Shown here: positions 17,451 to 26,639 of the stretch, in pieces
How positions within the stretch are numbered: the first letter of the stretch is position 1
Layout: every line of letters begins with the position of its first letter
Assembly: GCF_018398315.1 (NCBI RefSeq)
Contig: NZ_JAHBRW010000001.1
Coordinates: 2,612,501 to 2,676,500 of the forward strand
Length of the DNA stretch: 64,000 nt
Direction: 5' to 3'
Source: Chelatococcus sp. YT9
GTDB taxonomy: Bacteria; Pseudomonadota; Alphaproteobacteria; Rhizobiales; Beijerinckiaceae
Made by a program: the position numbers and the translations under genes
Notes under the pieces: model-generated
What the model was told of the DNA's origin: nothing
The model's database searches: none
Seen by the model: only the letters and a program-made list of their open reading frames with translations

Positions 17451-19163
17451 TCAGGTGGCTCGGCTCTCTCGGCCGTTCGGCCCACGCGGGGCGTTCACGT
17501 GAAGGACGGCGTCTTGGCTCGCGTTGAGGTCGGGCGCCCTTGCCCCAAGTTGAGCCAGCATGGCCTGCGCCTCCACATGGTCCGGCTTTTCAGCCAGGAT
17601 GGCGGCGACGATGGGTTGCGCCTCCGTGAGGCGGCCCGAGCGCATATAGCACCGTGCAAGTTGCAGCCGGCACATGGAGACCATTGCCGGATCGAGTTCA
17701 CCCAGCCTGTTCCAGGCTGTGATGGCGAGATCATACTGGCGCCGCGCCATCGCAGCGCGACCGGTCAGCAGATGCACATCGGCATCGTCGGGCCGCAGCG
17801 ATCGCGTTGCCGCCTGAATAGCGAGTATCGCCTCCCAATCCGCGGACTTAAACGCCGCTCGCATCGCCTGCAGCAACCGGCGGCCAACGTGCTCGGTGCG
17901 TCGGGCGAGGTCGGGATCGTCGGGCGATAGCGATTGTGCAAGCATGAGAGCTTCGACCGCTTCGGTGAGGGCTCCGGCGTCGATCAGCCTGCGCACATGC
18001 TCAAGCATGCGCCGCGGCATCTGGGCGAGCATCTCCCGTGCCTCTGGATTGCCCGGGACCAATTCCAGGACATTGCGCCAGTGGGGAAGGGCTGCGGCGT
18101 GATTGTCGCTGCGATCGAGCGCGCGGGCAAGCTGGACATGCGCCTCCACTAGCCGGGGGTTGGCCGCGATCGCGGTCTGCCATAACCGCGCCGCGGCGTG
18201 CCAATCCCGCTGCCGCATCAAGAGCCTGCCCAACTGGATCCGGCTGTCGAGATCGCCGTCATCGAGCTGCACGAGCCGTTGAAACGCCTCTCGGGCGGCT
18301 TCCCAGTCCTGCGCATGCAAAGCATCATGAGCAGTGAGATGAAGGGTCCGCTTGATGCGCGCCTTGCCGCGGGCAGCCGGACCATCGCCGGGATCGGCCA
18401 GGAGAATGGCCGTGTGGTCCTGAAACGCCTCATCAAGATGCCCTGCGCGCTCCTGCGCCATTGCCCGTGCGGCAAGGACGCGCAGCGCTTCCTCGGTTGC
18501 TTGTCGGATCGCCAGGGCCCGACTTGCGTCGGACCCCAGCTCTCCCTCCAGCGAGGCGCGGGCCAGGGCCGCAATACCGCGATAATGGCGGGCTTGGCGG
18601 AGCGCCTCGAACCGGCGCCAGGCAGCGGCCGGATCCTCTGTCACCAAGCTCGCGAAGAATGCGGCAGCGGCCTCGCAGCGTCCTCGCTCAAGCGCCAGTT
18701 GCCCCAGGAGATCAGCGCAGAGGGCCGTGCGTGGTGTCAGCTCGGCGAGGCGCTCGCCTGCCTCATCGGCGCCGGCGGCATCGCCGCTGCGGTGGAGGGC
18801 GCGCGCGAGCTGGAACTGCGCCTCCGGCCAGTCGGGGCGCCCCTGCGCGACGACGGCCCAAGCGGCCGCTGCAGGTGCCCATTGCCGTTCGGCGTTGTAA
18901 GCGCGGGCGCGGAGCAGCTGGCCCTCGGCATGTGTTGGCGCCAGCGCAAGCAGGCGGCGTGTCCAGCGGTCGAGATCACGCCAGTTGCGGGTGGCGTAGC
19001 TCACGCGGCAAAGGCCGAGTAGTGGCGCCTCGGCACGAGGCTCGGCGGTATGGGCGAGCACGAAAGCCGCTTCAGCTTCTCGATAGGATTGCTCTTGAAG
19101 CAAACGCTGGCCGGCGCAAAGCGCACCCTCGGCCCTGGTCGGGAACAGGTCCATGATGCCCAT
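17451..19163 (-). CDS. TPR-repeat protein
   Basis: This 570-residue protein is composed almost entirely of tetratricopeptide-like helix pairs. Examples are AEAAFVLAHTAEPRAEAPLL, AEGQLLRARAYNAERQWAPA, AFQRLVQLDDGDLDSRIQLG and LVEAHVQLARALDRSDNHAA. There is no catalytic domain, signal peptide or membrane segment, so a scaffold role in the cytoplasm is likely. It precedes the TPR-GT4 gene on the same strand by 63 bases, and its own helical part resembles the N-terminal part of that enzyme. It may therefore organise or regulate the glycosyltransferases. Start at ATG 19163 or 19154. The intergenic DNA upstream is AT-rich and is shared with the divergent GT4 gene. Confidence 0.85.
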   Translation of the reverse strand: MGIMDLFPTRAEGALCAGQRLLQEQSYREAEAAFVLAHTAEPRAEAPLLGLCRVSYATRNWRDLDRWTRRLLALAPTHAEGQLLRARAYNAERQWAPAAAAWAVVAQGRPDWPEAQFQLARALHRSGDAAGADEAGERLAELTPRTALCADLLGQLALERGRCEAAAAFFASLVTEDPAAAWRRFEALRQARHYRGIAALARASLEGELGSDASRALAIRQATEEALRVLAARAMAQERAGHLDEAFQDHTAILLADPGDGPAARGKARIKRTLHLTAHDALHAQDWEAAREAFQRLVQLDDGDLDSRIQLGRLLMRQRDWHAAARLWQTAIAANPRLVEAHVQLARALDRSDNHAAALPHWRNVLELVPGNPEAREMLAQMPRRMLEHVRRLIDAGALTEAVEALMLAQSLSPDDPDLARRTEHVGRRLLQAMRAAFKSADWEAILAIQAATRSLRPDDADVHLLTGRAAMARRQYDLAITAWNRLGELDPAMVSMCRLQLARCYMRSGRLTEAQPIVAAILAEKPDHVEAQAMLAQLGARAPDLNASQDAVLHVNAPRGPNGRESRAT

Positions 19164-19396
19164 AAGAATTCTCCAAAATATAGTATTAGTCTATAAGAAA
19201 ATCTAATTATCTTAAATGTGACGCGGATTTCCGCCGTGATCACGGCTCTTAAAGCGAGAGAGAACGGTATATCTATGCAGATGACTGTATTGCGCAGTTG
19301 ATATGGTAAGCGTAATCATGCATATTGCAGAGATTGCGGCAACCAATTTCTCAAGAATATTTCTCCAGAATAGTATTCATTTAAGGTTGTATCTCA

Positions 19397-21727
19397 TTGA
19401 CTTATGCAATCCGAAATTGCGTCTCTACCCGTTCTGCCGCTCAGCGGAAGGTTTGGGAGCGAAGTGCTCCGGCGAGGGCGGGAGGTGCGCAGGACTTGCT
19501 GGCCGCCGGCATCGCTTGCTTCCGCGCAGGCGACCTTACGGACGCTTATCACCTTCTTGACAAGGCGCAGGCGCGACAGTCGGACGATCCCGAGGCGTTG
19601 CGCTGGCTGGCTCGCGCTCAGCGCGGGCTCGGGCGGCTGGACGAGGCAGCTGCATCCTGGCGGCGGCTGCTCCTATTGCTTCCGACGGACTTCGAGGCGC
19701 TTTTGCGATCAGGCGAAGCCGGCCTCCAGGAGCTGTCTCCGGCGAGGCGCGAAGCCCCCGTTCATCCGCAAATACCAGGGAAACAAGCGGCAGGACGCGT
19801 GCGAGAGGGAAAGCCCCGTAGGCTGCCCCTCGTATCGGCGCCGGCGGATCCTCAAACAAGCTCCATAAGCCTGGCTGATGCAGAAGCTTGCCTCCTGCGA
19901 GCTGCCGAACTCCGACCGGGAGACGTCCGTCCGCTGCGTCTGCTTGCACAGCATTATGTCTGGTCGGGGCGCCTGGCCGCAGCGCGCATGCTCTTGCACA
20001 AGGCTTTGCGCCGGACCCCGCGGGGGGTTGAATTCTGGCTCGTGGCCCTGGACGTCTTGGGCATGTGTGGTCGGCAAGGACTGAAGACCCGCGTCCTGCG
20101 TCGCTTGCAGCACCGCCTGGCCGCATCCCCCGAGTTCGAAGATCGCCTCTTCCTTGCTGACATACTCACGGCGGCCGGTGCGGTGCGGTCGGCGCGCATC
20201 CTGCTCGAGCCGCTGGCAGCCGAGGAAGTCGTGCGTGGTGAAGCGCTTCGGCGCCTCGGTCTGCTCGCTTTGTCGCAGGGCAATATCGCGCTCGCGTCGG
20301 TCCACGCGCGTCAAGAGGGGGCATGCCTCGCTCTCGGCGAGGTGGTCGCGGCCAGTCTCGCACACCAGCGTCACTCTCTAGCGCCGAGCTCCCCGACAGC
20401 GCGGCCGACCAACGACTGGCTCGGCGATTGGCTGGCAGGTGTCGAGCGAATGAGGCGGGCGCGACGGCCGCTGGCTTACGACGCGCGTCCGGAACTGGTT
20501 GTGCATGTTCTCAATTCGCTCGCCGCCGGCGGGACAGAACGCCAATGCGCGCTGCTTGCACAGGCGCAGGTGCGGCGCGGATACGACGTTTGGGTGATCT
20601 GCACGGACGCGCGGCGCGGCGGTCGGGGCGCCTTTTTCCGTTCGGAACTGTTGGAGACAGGTGTCCGGCTCGCAACGCTTGCCGACTACACAGGTGCGGC
20701 GGAGAGCATCGCAGGTGCGTTCCCCTTACTGGCCGCGCCGCCGAAGCCTCTCCAACTCCTCATCAATCTGCGAGAGATTGCCCAGATTGCGGCCGCGATA
20801 GCCGCGCTGCGGCCAGCGATCATCCAGGCCTGGACCCCGCAGGCTGCCGGGCATGCGGCAATTGCTGGAATCCTCTCGGGCACGCCGACAGTCGTGCTGC
20901 GGGGTGGCAGCGTCGCTCCGGGCAGTCGCGGAGCAGAGGACGAAGCGGAATACGCCCGCAATGCGCGGCTGCACCGCTTGTTGCGGGCTGTCCTGAGGGA
21001 TCGCAGCGTGAAGCTCGTCAACAATAGCGAGCGGAATCTCCACGGCTGGCTCGACTGGCTGGGCCTCGACGCTGCCGTTCTGGGCGAACGGGCCGCTATC
21101 ATCCCGAACACGATCGACGCCGAATGGCTGCGCGGCGGGCGCCGAAGGCGCGGCGGTGTTCTGCGGGGGCGTTACGGCATCGTGCCGGACGCGGCTGTGG
21201 TCGGCGGCGTCATGCGGCTGGAGCGGGAGAAGGATCCGCTGCTATGGCTCGAAGTTCTAACACGCCTGTGTGACCGGGATCCCACCGTCCACGGGCTCCT
21301 GATCGGGGATGGCCGATTACGGCCCGTCATCGAGGCGGAGGTGGAGAGACGGGGGCTCGGCGGGCGGATCACGCTGGCGGGCCTGGTGGCCGATGATCTC
21401 GTCGATCACTATGATCTTTTAGATGTCCTCCTGTTGACCTCGCACTTCGAGGGACTGCCGAATGTCCTCATCGAGGCGCAGGCGCGTGGTGTGCCGGTGG
21501 TGGCGCCGGACGTGGGCGGCGTCGCGGCTGCGATGCTCCCGGGGCAAACGGGATTGCTCGGTGCCAGCCGTAATCCGGGAGAGCTCGCCGCAGCCGTGAA
21601 TGCGTTGCATGGGGACGACGGGCGACGGCGGGCCATGGGTAAAGCGGGGCGGGGTTTCGCTTCCCGCTTTTTACCCGAGATCATCGCGGCGCAATGGGAG
21701 GCGGTCTACGGCCGGTCACCGGAATGA
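19397..21727 (+). CDS. GT4 glycosyltransferase with N-terminal TPR-like region
   Basis: This 776-residue protein has helical repeats in its first 330 or so residues, for example LLDKAQARQSDDPEALRWLA. A GT4 fold follows from about residue 363, starting VVHVLNSLAAGGTERQCALL. Donor-site elements are GGVMRLEREKDPLLWLEVL, LLIGDGRLRPVIEAE and EGLPNVLIEAQARGVPVVAPDVGG. The architecture parallels the enzyme encoded at 14748-17387, so the two are probably paralogues on opposite sides of the TPR gene. The start is a TTG at 19397 with AAGG 10 bases upstream, which is weak, and a later start is possible. The stop overlaps the next gene by 4 bases (ATGA), showing coupling. Confidence 0.84.
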   Translation: MTYAIRNCVSTRSAAQRKVWERSAPARAGGAQDLLAAGIACFRAGDLTDAYHLLDKAQARQSDDPEALRWLARAQRGLGRLDEAAASWRRLLLLLPTDFEALLRSGEAGLQELSPARREAPVHPQIPGKQAAGRVREGKPRRLPLVSAPADPQTSSISLADAEACLLRAAELRPGDVRPLRLLAQHYVWSGRLAAARMLLHKALRRTPRGVEFWLVALDVLGMCGRQGLKTRVLRRLQHRLAASPEFEDRLFLADILTAAGAVRSARILLEPLAAEEVVRGEALRRLGLLALSQGNIALASVHARQEGACLALGEVVAASLAHQRHSLAPSSPTARPTNDWLGDWLAGVERMRRARRPLAYDARPELVVHVLNSLAAGGTERQCALLAQAQVRRGYDVWVICTDARRGGRGAFFRSELLETGVRLATLADYTGAAESIAGAFPLLAAPPKPLQLLINLREIAQIAAAIAALRPAIIQAWTPQAAGHAAIAGILSGTPTVVLRGGSVAPGSRGAEDEAEYARNARLHRLLRAVLRDRSVKLVNNSERNLHGWLDWLGLDAAVLGERAAIIPNTIDAEWLRGGRRRRGGVLRGRYGIVPDAAVVGGVMRLEREKDPLLWLEVLTRLCDRDPTVHGLLIGDGRLRPVIEAEVERRGLGGRITLAGLVADDLVDHYDLLDVLLLTSHFEGLPNVLIEAQARGVPVVAPDVGGVAAAMLPGQTGLLGASRNPGELAAAVNALHGDDGRRRAMGKAGRGFASRFLPEIIAAQWEAVYGRSPE

Positions 21728-24700
21728 CGGGGGTGATCGACATCCTGAATGACGATGATCTCGCGGCCCCGCGTCGCGCCATTCGTCATGATCCGGAGCC
21801 TTCACTGCATCTGCGATGGGCGCTCGATGGCGCCTGTGTGACCGGTGCGGTTTCCGGCGCTTTCGGGACGAGCGCGCTGCTCGCGGTCTATGACGGCAAG
21901 ACGCTGCTTGGCCGCTTACGTGTCGCAGTGCGGCACGAGGAGGCCACACGGTGGCGGCTCCTCCTCCCGATGCCCCTGATCGACGGGAAGGATCACGCCA
22001 TCCACATAAGGTTGCCTAACGGGCGGCCTGTTCCCGGCAGTGACGGCGCCGTCTTTTCGACTTTCAGGCAAACCGTGCGCAGCACCATCGACACCTGCGA
22101 GGACGGGGTCATTACGGGTTGGGCCTATGACGTGGCTCGGCCAGATGAAACGGTCGAGATTGGACTCTACGACGGCGATATCCTCATCGCGACGGCTCAG
22201 GCCGCTCTCGCTCGACCGGATGTCAATGCTCATTTCGGCATCGCGGGCCACCATGGTTTCGCCATCGTACTTCCCCGACGCCTGTTCGATGGACGAGAGC
22301 ACGCGCTGCGACTCACGGCGGACGGGGTGGAGGTGCTGAGCGCCGGAAACGCGGTGCTGCCGAAGCGGTTGTCCGCTCCTCGCGGCACCGTGTCGGCCCA
22401 GCCCGCGCCGTCCTTTATCGGCAAGGTGGAGATGGCGAACTGCCACGAGATCCGCGGATGGGCCGCCAATCCGGGTGAGCCCGGTCGTCCTGTCGATATC
22501 GGCATTCTCGTCGACGGCCTCGTGGTGACAGTCGTGAGGGCGGACTCGTATCGCTCCGACCTCGCGGCCGCTACCGGCTCCGGTTTCCACGGTTTTTCAG
22601 TCTCCTTGCCGGCGCGTCTGATGAACGGCGGCATGCGGGAGGTCGCGGTTCGCTGCATCGCTGATGGTACGCTGTTGCCAGGTGCCAACGGCACGACAGG
22701 GATGCTCGTGGATTTCCCCCTGGTCGATCTTCTCGGTCGGAGCGAATCGCTCTCCGATCGGTGGCCTGATCTGCCATTGCGCCACCGTTCTGCACGGCGG
22801 CCTCCTACGATCCGGCCCTGGCGGAGACGCAGACGGCCGCGCGTCAGCATGATCGTGCTGAATCACAACGGTGCCCCCTTGCTGGACGATTTGCTAAGGT
22901 CGATCGTGACCACCGGGCAAGGCGAGGGGCTGGAGGTGATCGTGGTGGATCATGCGTCCAGCGATGATAGCCGCGCTGTGGCGATGGGCTTTGCCGATGC
23001 GCTCACCCTGACGGTCTTCGCTCGCGACGCCAACCACTCTTTTTCGGCCTCCAACAATCTGGCCGCGGACCGGGCGCGCGGGGATTTCCTGTTCTTCGTC
23101 AACAACGATATCGCTTTTCTCGAACCTTGCGTCCGCAGGCTAGCGGCGTGGCTGGAGGCGGACGCGACCATCGGGGCGGTCGGCCTGCGGCTTTGGGAGC
23201 CACGCCCGGCAGGGGACAGATGGAGCCATCAGGTTCACCACGACGGCATCTCATTCGGCGTGGCCAGGGCCGACGGTGAGGGCATGCTCTACCGGCCGCT
23301 TGAAGTTTCCGACGCGCCGGAGCCAGTGGCGGGCGGAGCCGACGTTCCGGCGGTGACAGCGGCCGCCATGATGATGCGGCGCGCGGATTTTCTCGCTATC
23401 GGCGGCTTCGACGAAGGCTATGTCTACGGTCAGGAGGACGTTGACCTCTGTCTGCGGCTCCGTGGCGAGCTGGGCCGTACGATCGTCTGCGATTCAGGCC
23501 TTGCGGCACTGCACCGGCGCGCCGCCACGCGTGACATCGCCAGGCAGGATGCCCCGGGGCGGATGGTCTCCATTTTGGCGGCGCAAGCTGCCAATCGTCG
23601 GCTGCTCGCTTCCCGTTTTGCGCCACGTCTGCGCCGAGCCGCACTCGAGGCCCTGATCTCTGGCGGGTTGCCGTGGCGGCGCGAGGCGCTGCGAGTGGTT
23701 TTCATCGTGACCGAAGCCGATGGGGCAGCGGCCGCCGGGGACGTCTTCACAGCCCAGGAGTTCGCCGAGGCCCTGCGTGCATGCTTCGGATGGGATATTC
23801 TCTTTGCCGGCTATCGTAGGCCGGAGCTGGCCCGTGCCGACATTGTCGTGGTCATGCGGCACGATGTCGATCTTCGGCAACTGAGCGGGGGCAATCCGGG
23901 CCTCATCGTCGTTGCCTGGTTGCGTAACCGCATCGATGAGTGGCTGGCGAGTCCGTCCTTCTCTCACTATCACGTTCTGCTCGCCTCTTCACGCAAGGCG
24001 TGCAGGACGATTGCTGCTCAGACTGGCCGTGAGGCGCTTTTGCTTCCGATCGCAACCAACCCTGCCCGCTTTCATCCTGATCGTGCGCCGTTGGAGAGGC
24101 GCCATGATATAGTTTTCACTGGGAATCATTGGGGTTCGCCGCGCACGGCACTCGATCAGATCGACCTTGACCGCTTCGGCTCGAAGCTCGCGATTTATGG
24201 CCATGGCTGGAAGGGGCATCCGCGTTGGGGCGTCTACTGGCAGGGCGCCCTTGCCTATGATGAGGTGGCACGGGCCTATGCCGGGGCTCGCCTCGTTATA
24301 GATGACAGTCATCCTGTCACCCGGGATTGGGCCTCGCTGAATTCCCGCGTATTCGACGCCCTGGCCGCGGGGGCTTTGGTCATCACCAACTGCGTCGACG
24401 GCGCGGCTGAGATCTTCGACGGCCTGCTGCCAAGCTTTACGACGCGACGAGAGCTCAATGACCTTCTCGCGCGCTACCTCTCAACAGAAGACGAACGCCG
24501 AGCTCTGGTGGCGCGGCTGCGCGCCCGTGTGATGCGCGACCATCGTTACGAGCATCGTGCTCCCGTTTTGCGCGCGGCTTTAGCAGCGGTGGCGCAAAGC
24601 TATCGCATCGCCATCAAGATCGCGGTGCCAGATCCGGCTCAGCGCGAGCGCTGGGGCGACTGGCATTTCGCGAGAGGCCTTGGCAAAGCCCTGGAGCGTT

Positions 24701-25509
24701 GTGGTTGCCTCGTTCGCATCGATTGCCTTCCCGACTGGTCCACCGGTGTGGGAGCGGGCGACGATGTCAATATTGTGCTGCGCGGGTTGTCCCGCTTCCA
24801 ACCGGAGTCCGGCGTTCTCAATCTGATGTGGCTCATCAGCCATCCTGATCGAGCGGATGATGATGAACTCGCCGCCTATGACCATGTGTTCGTCGCCTCT
24901 GCATCCTATGCTGAGAAGCTGGCCAGCCGGCATGGCAGCCGGGTGTCCACCTTGCTGCAATGCACGGACCCCGAAGTTTTCCGCCCGGCTCTCGCGCCGG
25001 TCACGGATCTGCCCGAGACGCTTTTCGTCGGCAATTCGCGTGGGGTGGAGCGGCCAATGCTGCGCCATGCGCTCGCCGCCGGCATCGATTGCGCCATTAT
25101 CGGCGACGGATGGGAAGGCCTATTGCCGGCGGAGCGGGTGCTGACGCCTCATGTTCCGAATTGTGAGCTCTTCCGCTACTATGGAGCTGGCAGCATTCTT
25201 ATCGCTGACCATTGGCCGGATATGGCGCGGGAGGGCTTCATCGCCAACCGGCTCTTCGATGCTGCGGCCTGCGGCGCAACGGTCGTCAGCGATGCGGTTG
25301 CTGGTCTGGAGACGGTCTTCGGCGATGCCGTCCCGGTTTGCTCCGGGCCGGATGAGCTGGCGGCGACGATCGCGGCTCTTCGCGCGGACCCGCCGGCGCG
25401 TCAGGCAAGAGCCATGCAGCTCCGCGAGACAATACGGAACGAACATAGTTTCGATAGTCGTGCTCGGCGGATCATGGAAGCCATCCAGGAGCGGCTGGCT
25501 CCCCTGTAG
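21724..25509 (+). CDS. Multi-domain glycosyltransferase: three N-terminal repeats, GT2, two GT-B-like domains
   Basis: The 1261-residue product starts at the ATG that overlaps the previous stop. Residues about 30-350 hold three copies of a beta-rich module, each with a strand like GWAYD, a DGD or DG turn, and a closing GF-LP-R-L-(D/N)G element. Residues about 371-645 are a GT2 domain (SMIVLNHNG, VVDHASSDDS, the metal-binding VNNDI near 459, and GFDEGYVYGQEDVDLCLRLR near 560-580). Residues about 655-955 and 959-1255 resemble CgeB-like GT-B domains, with SLNSRVFDALAAGALVITN and FIANRLFDAAACGATVVSD respectively. No signal or membrane helix is seen. One chain may thus add several sugars. Substrates are unknown. 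Confidence 0.85.
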   Translation: MTGVIDILNDDDLAAPRRAIRHDPEPSLHLRWALDGACVTGAVSGAFGTSALLAVYDGKTLLGRLRVAVRHEEATRWRLLLPMPLIDGKDHAIHIRLPNGRPVPGSDGAVFSTFRQTVRSTIDTCEDGVITGWAYDVARPDETVEIGLYDGDILIATAQAALARPDVNAHFGIAGHHGFAIVLPRRLFDGREHALRLTADGVEVLSAGNAVLPKRLSAPRGTVSAQPAPSFIGKVEMANCHEIRGWAANPGEPGRPVDIGILVDGLVVTVVRADSYRSDLAAATGSGFHGFSVSLPARLMNGGMREVAVRCIADGTLLPGANGTTGMLVDFPLVDLLGRSESLSDRWPDLPLRHRSARRPPTIRPWRRRRRPRVSMIVLNHNGAPLLDDLLRSIVTTGQGEGLEVIVVDHASSDDSRAVAMGFADALTLTVFARDANHSFSASNNLAADRARGDFLFFVNNDIAFLEPCVRRLAAWLEADATIGAVGLRLWEPRPAGDRWSHQVHHDGISFGVARADGEGMLYRPLEVSDAPEPVAGGADVPAVTAAAMMMRRADFLAIGGFDEGYVYGQEDVDLCLRLRGELGRTIVCDSGLAALHRRAATRDIARQDAPGRMVSILAAQAANRRLLASRFAPRLRRAALEALISGGLPWRREALRVVFIVTEADGAAAAGDVFTAQEFAEALRACFGWDILFAGYRRPELARADIVVVMRHDVDLRQLSGGNPGLIVVAWLRNRIDEWLASPSFSHYHVLLASSRKACRTIAAQTGREALLLPIATNPARFHPDRAPLERRHDIVFTGNHWGSPRTALDQIDLDRFGSKLAIYGHGWKGHPRWGVYWQGALAYDEVARAYAGARLVIDDSHPVTRDWASLNSRVFDALAAGALVITNCVDGAAEIFDGLLPSFTTRRELNDLLARYLSTEDERRALVARLRARVMRDHRYEHRAPVLRAALAAVAQSYRIAIKIAVPDPAQRERWGDWHFARGLGKALERCGCLVRIDCLPDWSTGVGAGDDVNIVLRGLSRFQPESGVLNLMWLISHPDRADDDELAAYDHVFVASASYAEKLASRHGSRVSTLLQCTDPEVFRPALAPVTDLPETLFVGNSRGVERPMLRHALAAGIDCAIIGDGWEGLLPAERVLTPHVPNCELFRYYGAGSILIADHWPDMAREGFIANRLFDAAACGATVVSDAVAGLETVFGDAVPVCSGPDELAATIAALRADPPARQARAMQLRETIRNEHSFDSRARRIMEAIQERLAPL

Positions 25510-25608
25510 CAAGCCCCGTCTGGATACATGCGTTCAGAGGGCAATCTGCGGGAGGCCCGGCCATGCATGACGATGGGCCCTGCTGACACGGTCGGGGCGC
25601 ACGAAGCT

Positions 25609-26622
25609 TCACTGGTTGAAGTAGTCGCGATACCAGGCCACGAAACGCTTGACGCCGAGGGCGACAGGGGTGGCTGGACGGAAGCCTGTCAGACGCTCCA
25701 GAAGGCTCGCGTCGGCGAAGGTCGCCGGCACGTCCCCGGGCTGCATCGGCATATAGTTGCGAATGGCCGGACGACCAATGGCCTGCTCGATCGCCTCTAT
25801 GAAGGCCGTGAGACGCACCGGTTCTCCATTGCCGATATTGACGACACGGTAAGGTGCGACTGGGCTGAGCCCAAGGTGTCCAGCCGCCTCGTCCTCGAGA
25901 GTTTGCGGATCCGGTGGTATCGTATGCGCAAGGAGCACGATGGCGTGTGCGAGATCGTCGATATAGGTGAAGTCCCGCGCCATATCGCCGTTGTTATAGA
26001 TGTCGATGGGGGTTCCTTCGATGATCCCCTTCGTGAATTTGAACAATGCCATGTCTGGCCGGCCCCATGGGCCGTAGACCGTGAAGAACCGGAAAACGGT
26101 GGTCGGAATGCCCCAAAGATGCGCGTAGGAATGCGTCATCACTTCGGTCGCCTTCTTGCTCGCGGCGTAGAGCGTCAGCGGATGGTCCGTCGGGTCGCTC
26201 TCCACAAAAGGCATCTTCGTGTTGCCGCCATAGACAGAGCTTGTCGATGCGAGCAGAAAATGGCGGGGCGGTGCACGGCGCACGCATTCCATCAGGTTGA
26301 AGCTGCCAACGAGGTTCGTATCGACATACGCCCGCGGGTTCTCCAGGCTGTAGCGAACTCCTGCCTGGGCTGCGAGATGGATGACGACCTCCGGCCTCGC
26401 CGCGCTATAAGCGGCGGCCAGCTTATCCTCATCCTCCAGCATCAACTCATGGGCGGTAAAATTTGGCGATTGCAGCAGCATCGCGTGTCGACGCTGCTTC
26501 AACGCCACGTCGTAATACGCCGTCATTCCGTCGATACCGACAACATCATGGCCGGCTTCGGTGAGCATCTTTGCCACGTGAAAGCCTATGAAACCGGCCG
26601 TTCCTGTCACGAGAACACGCAT
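25609..26622 (-). CDS. NAD-dependent nucleotide-sugar epimerase, probable UDP-glucuronate 4-epimerase
   Basis: This is a 337-residue short-chain dehydrogenase-type epimerase. The cofactor loop GTAGFIG lies near residues 7-13, the catalytic STSSVYG and YAASKKA (Tyr-x3-Lys) near 130-155, and GPWGRPDMALFKFTKGI and DMARDFTYIDDL follow. The last two segments are typical of the CapI/LpsL group that converts UDP-glucuronate to UDP-galacturonate. It lies 17 bases after the 6-dehydrogenase on the same strand, so the two probably act in sequence. Epimerisation of an N-acetylated uronate is the alternative, given the dehydrogenase type. Confidence 0.88.
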   Translation of the reverse strand: MRVLVTGTAGFIGFHVAKMLTEAGHDVVGIDGMTAYYDVALKQRRHAMLLQSPNFTAHELMLEDEDKLAAAYSAARPEVVIHLAAQAGVRYSLENPRAYVDTNLVGSFNLMECVRRAPPRHFLLASTSSVYGGNTKMPFVESDPTDHPLTLYAASKKATEVMTHSYAHLWGIPTTVFRFFTVYGPWGRPDMALFKFTKGIIEGTPIDIYNNGDMARDFTYIDDLAHAIVLLAHTIPPDPQTLEDEAAGHLGLSPVAPYRVVNIGNGEPVRLTAFIEAIEQAIGRPAIRNYMPMQPGDVPATFADASLLERLTGFRPATPVALGVKRFVAWYRDYFNQ

Positions 26623-26639
26623 GCGACGATCTCCGGACG

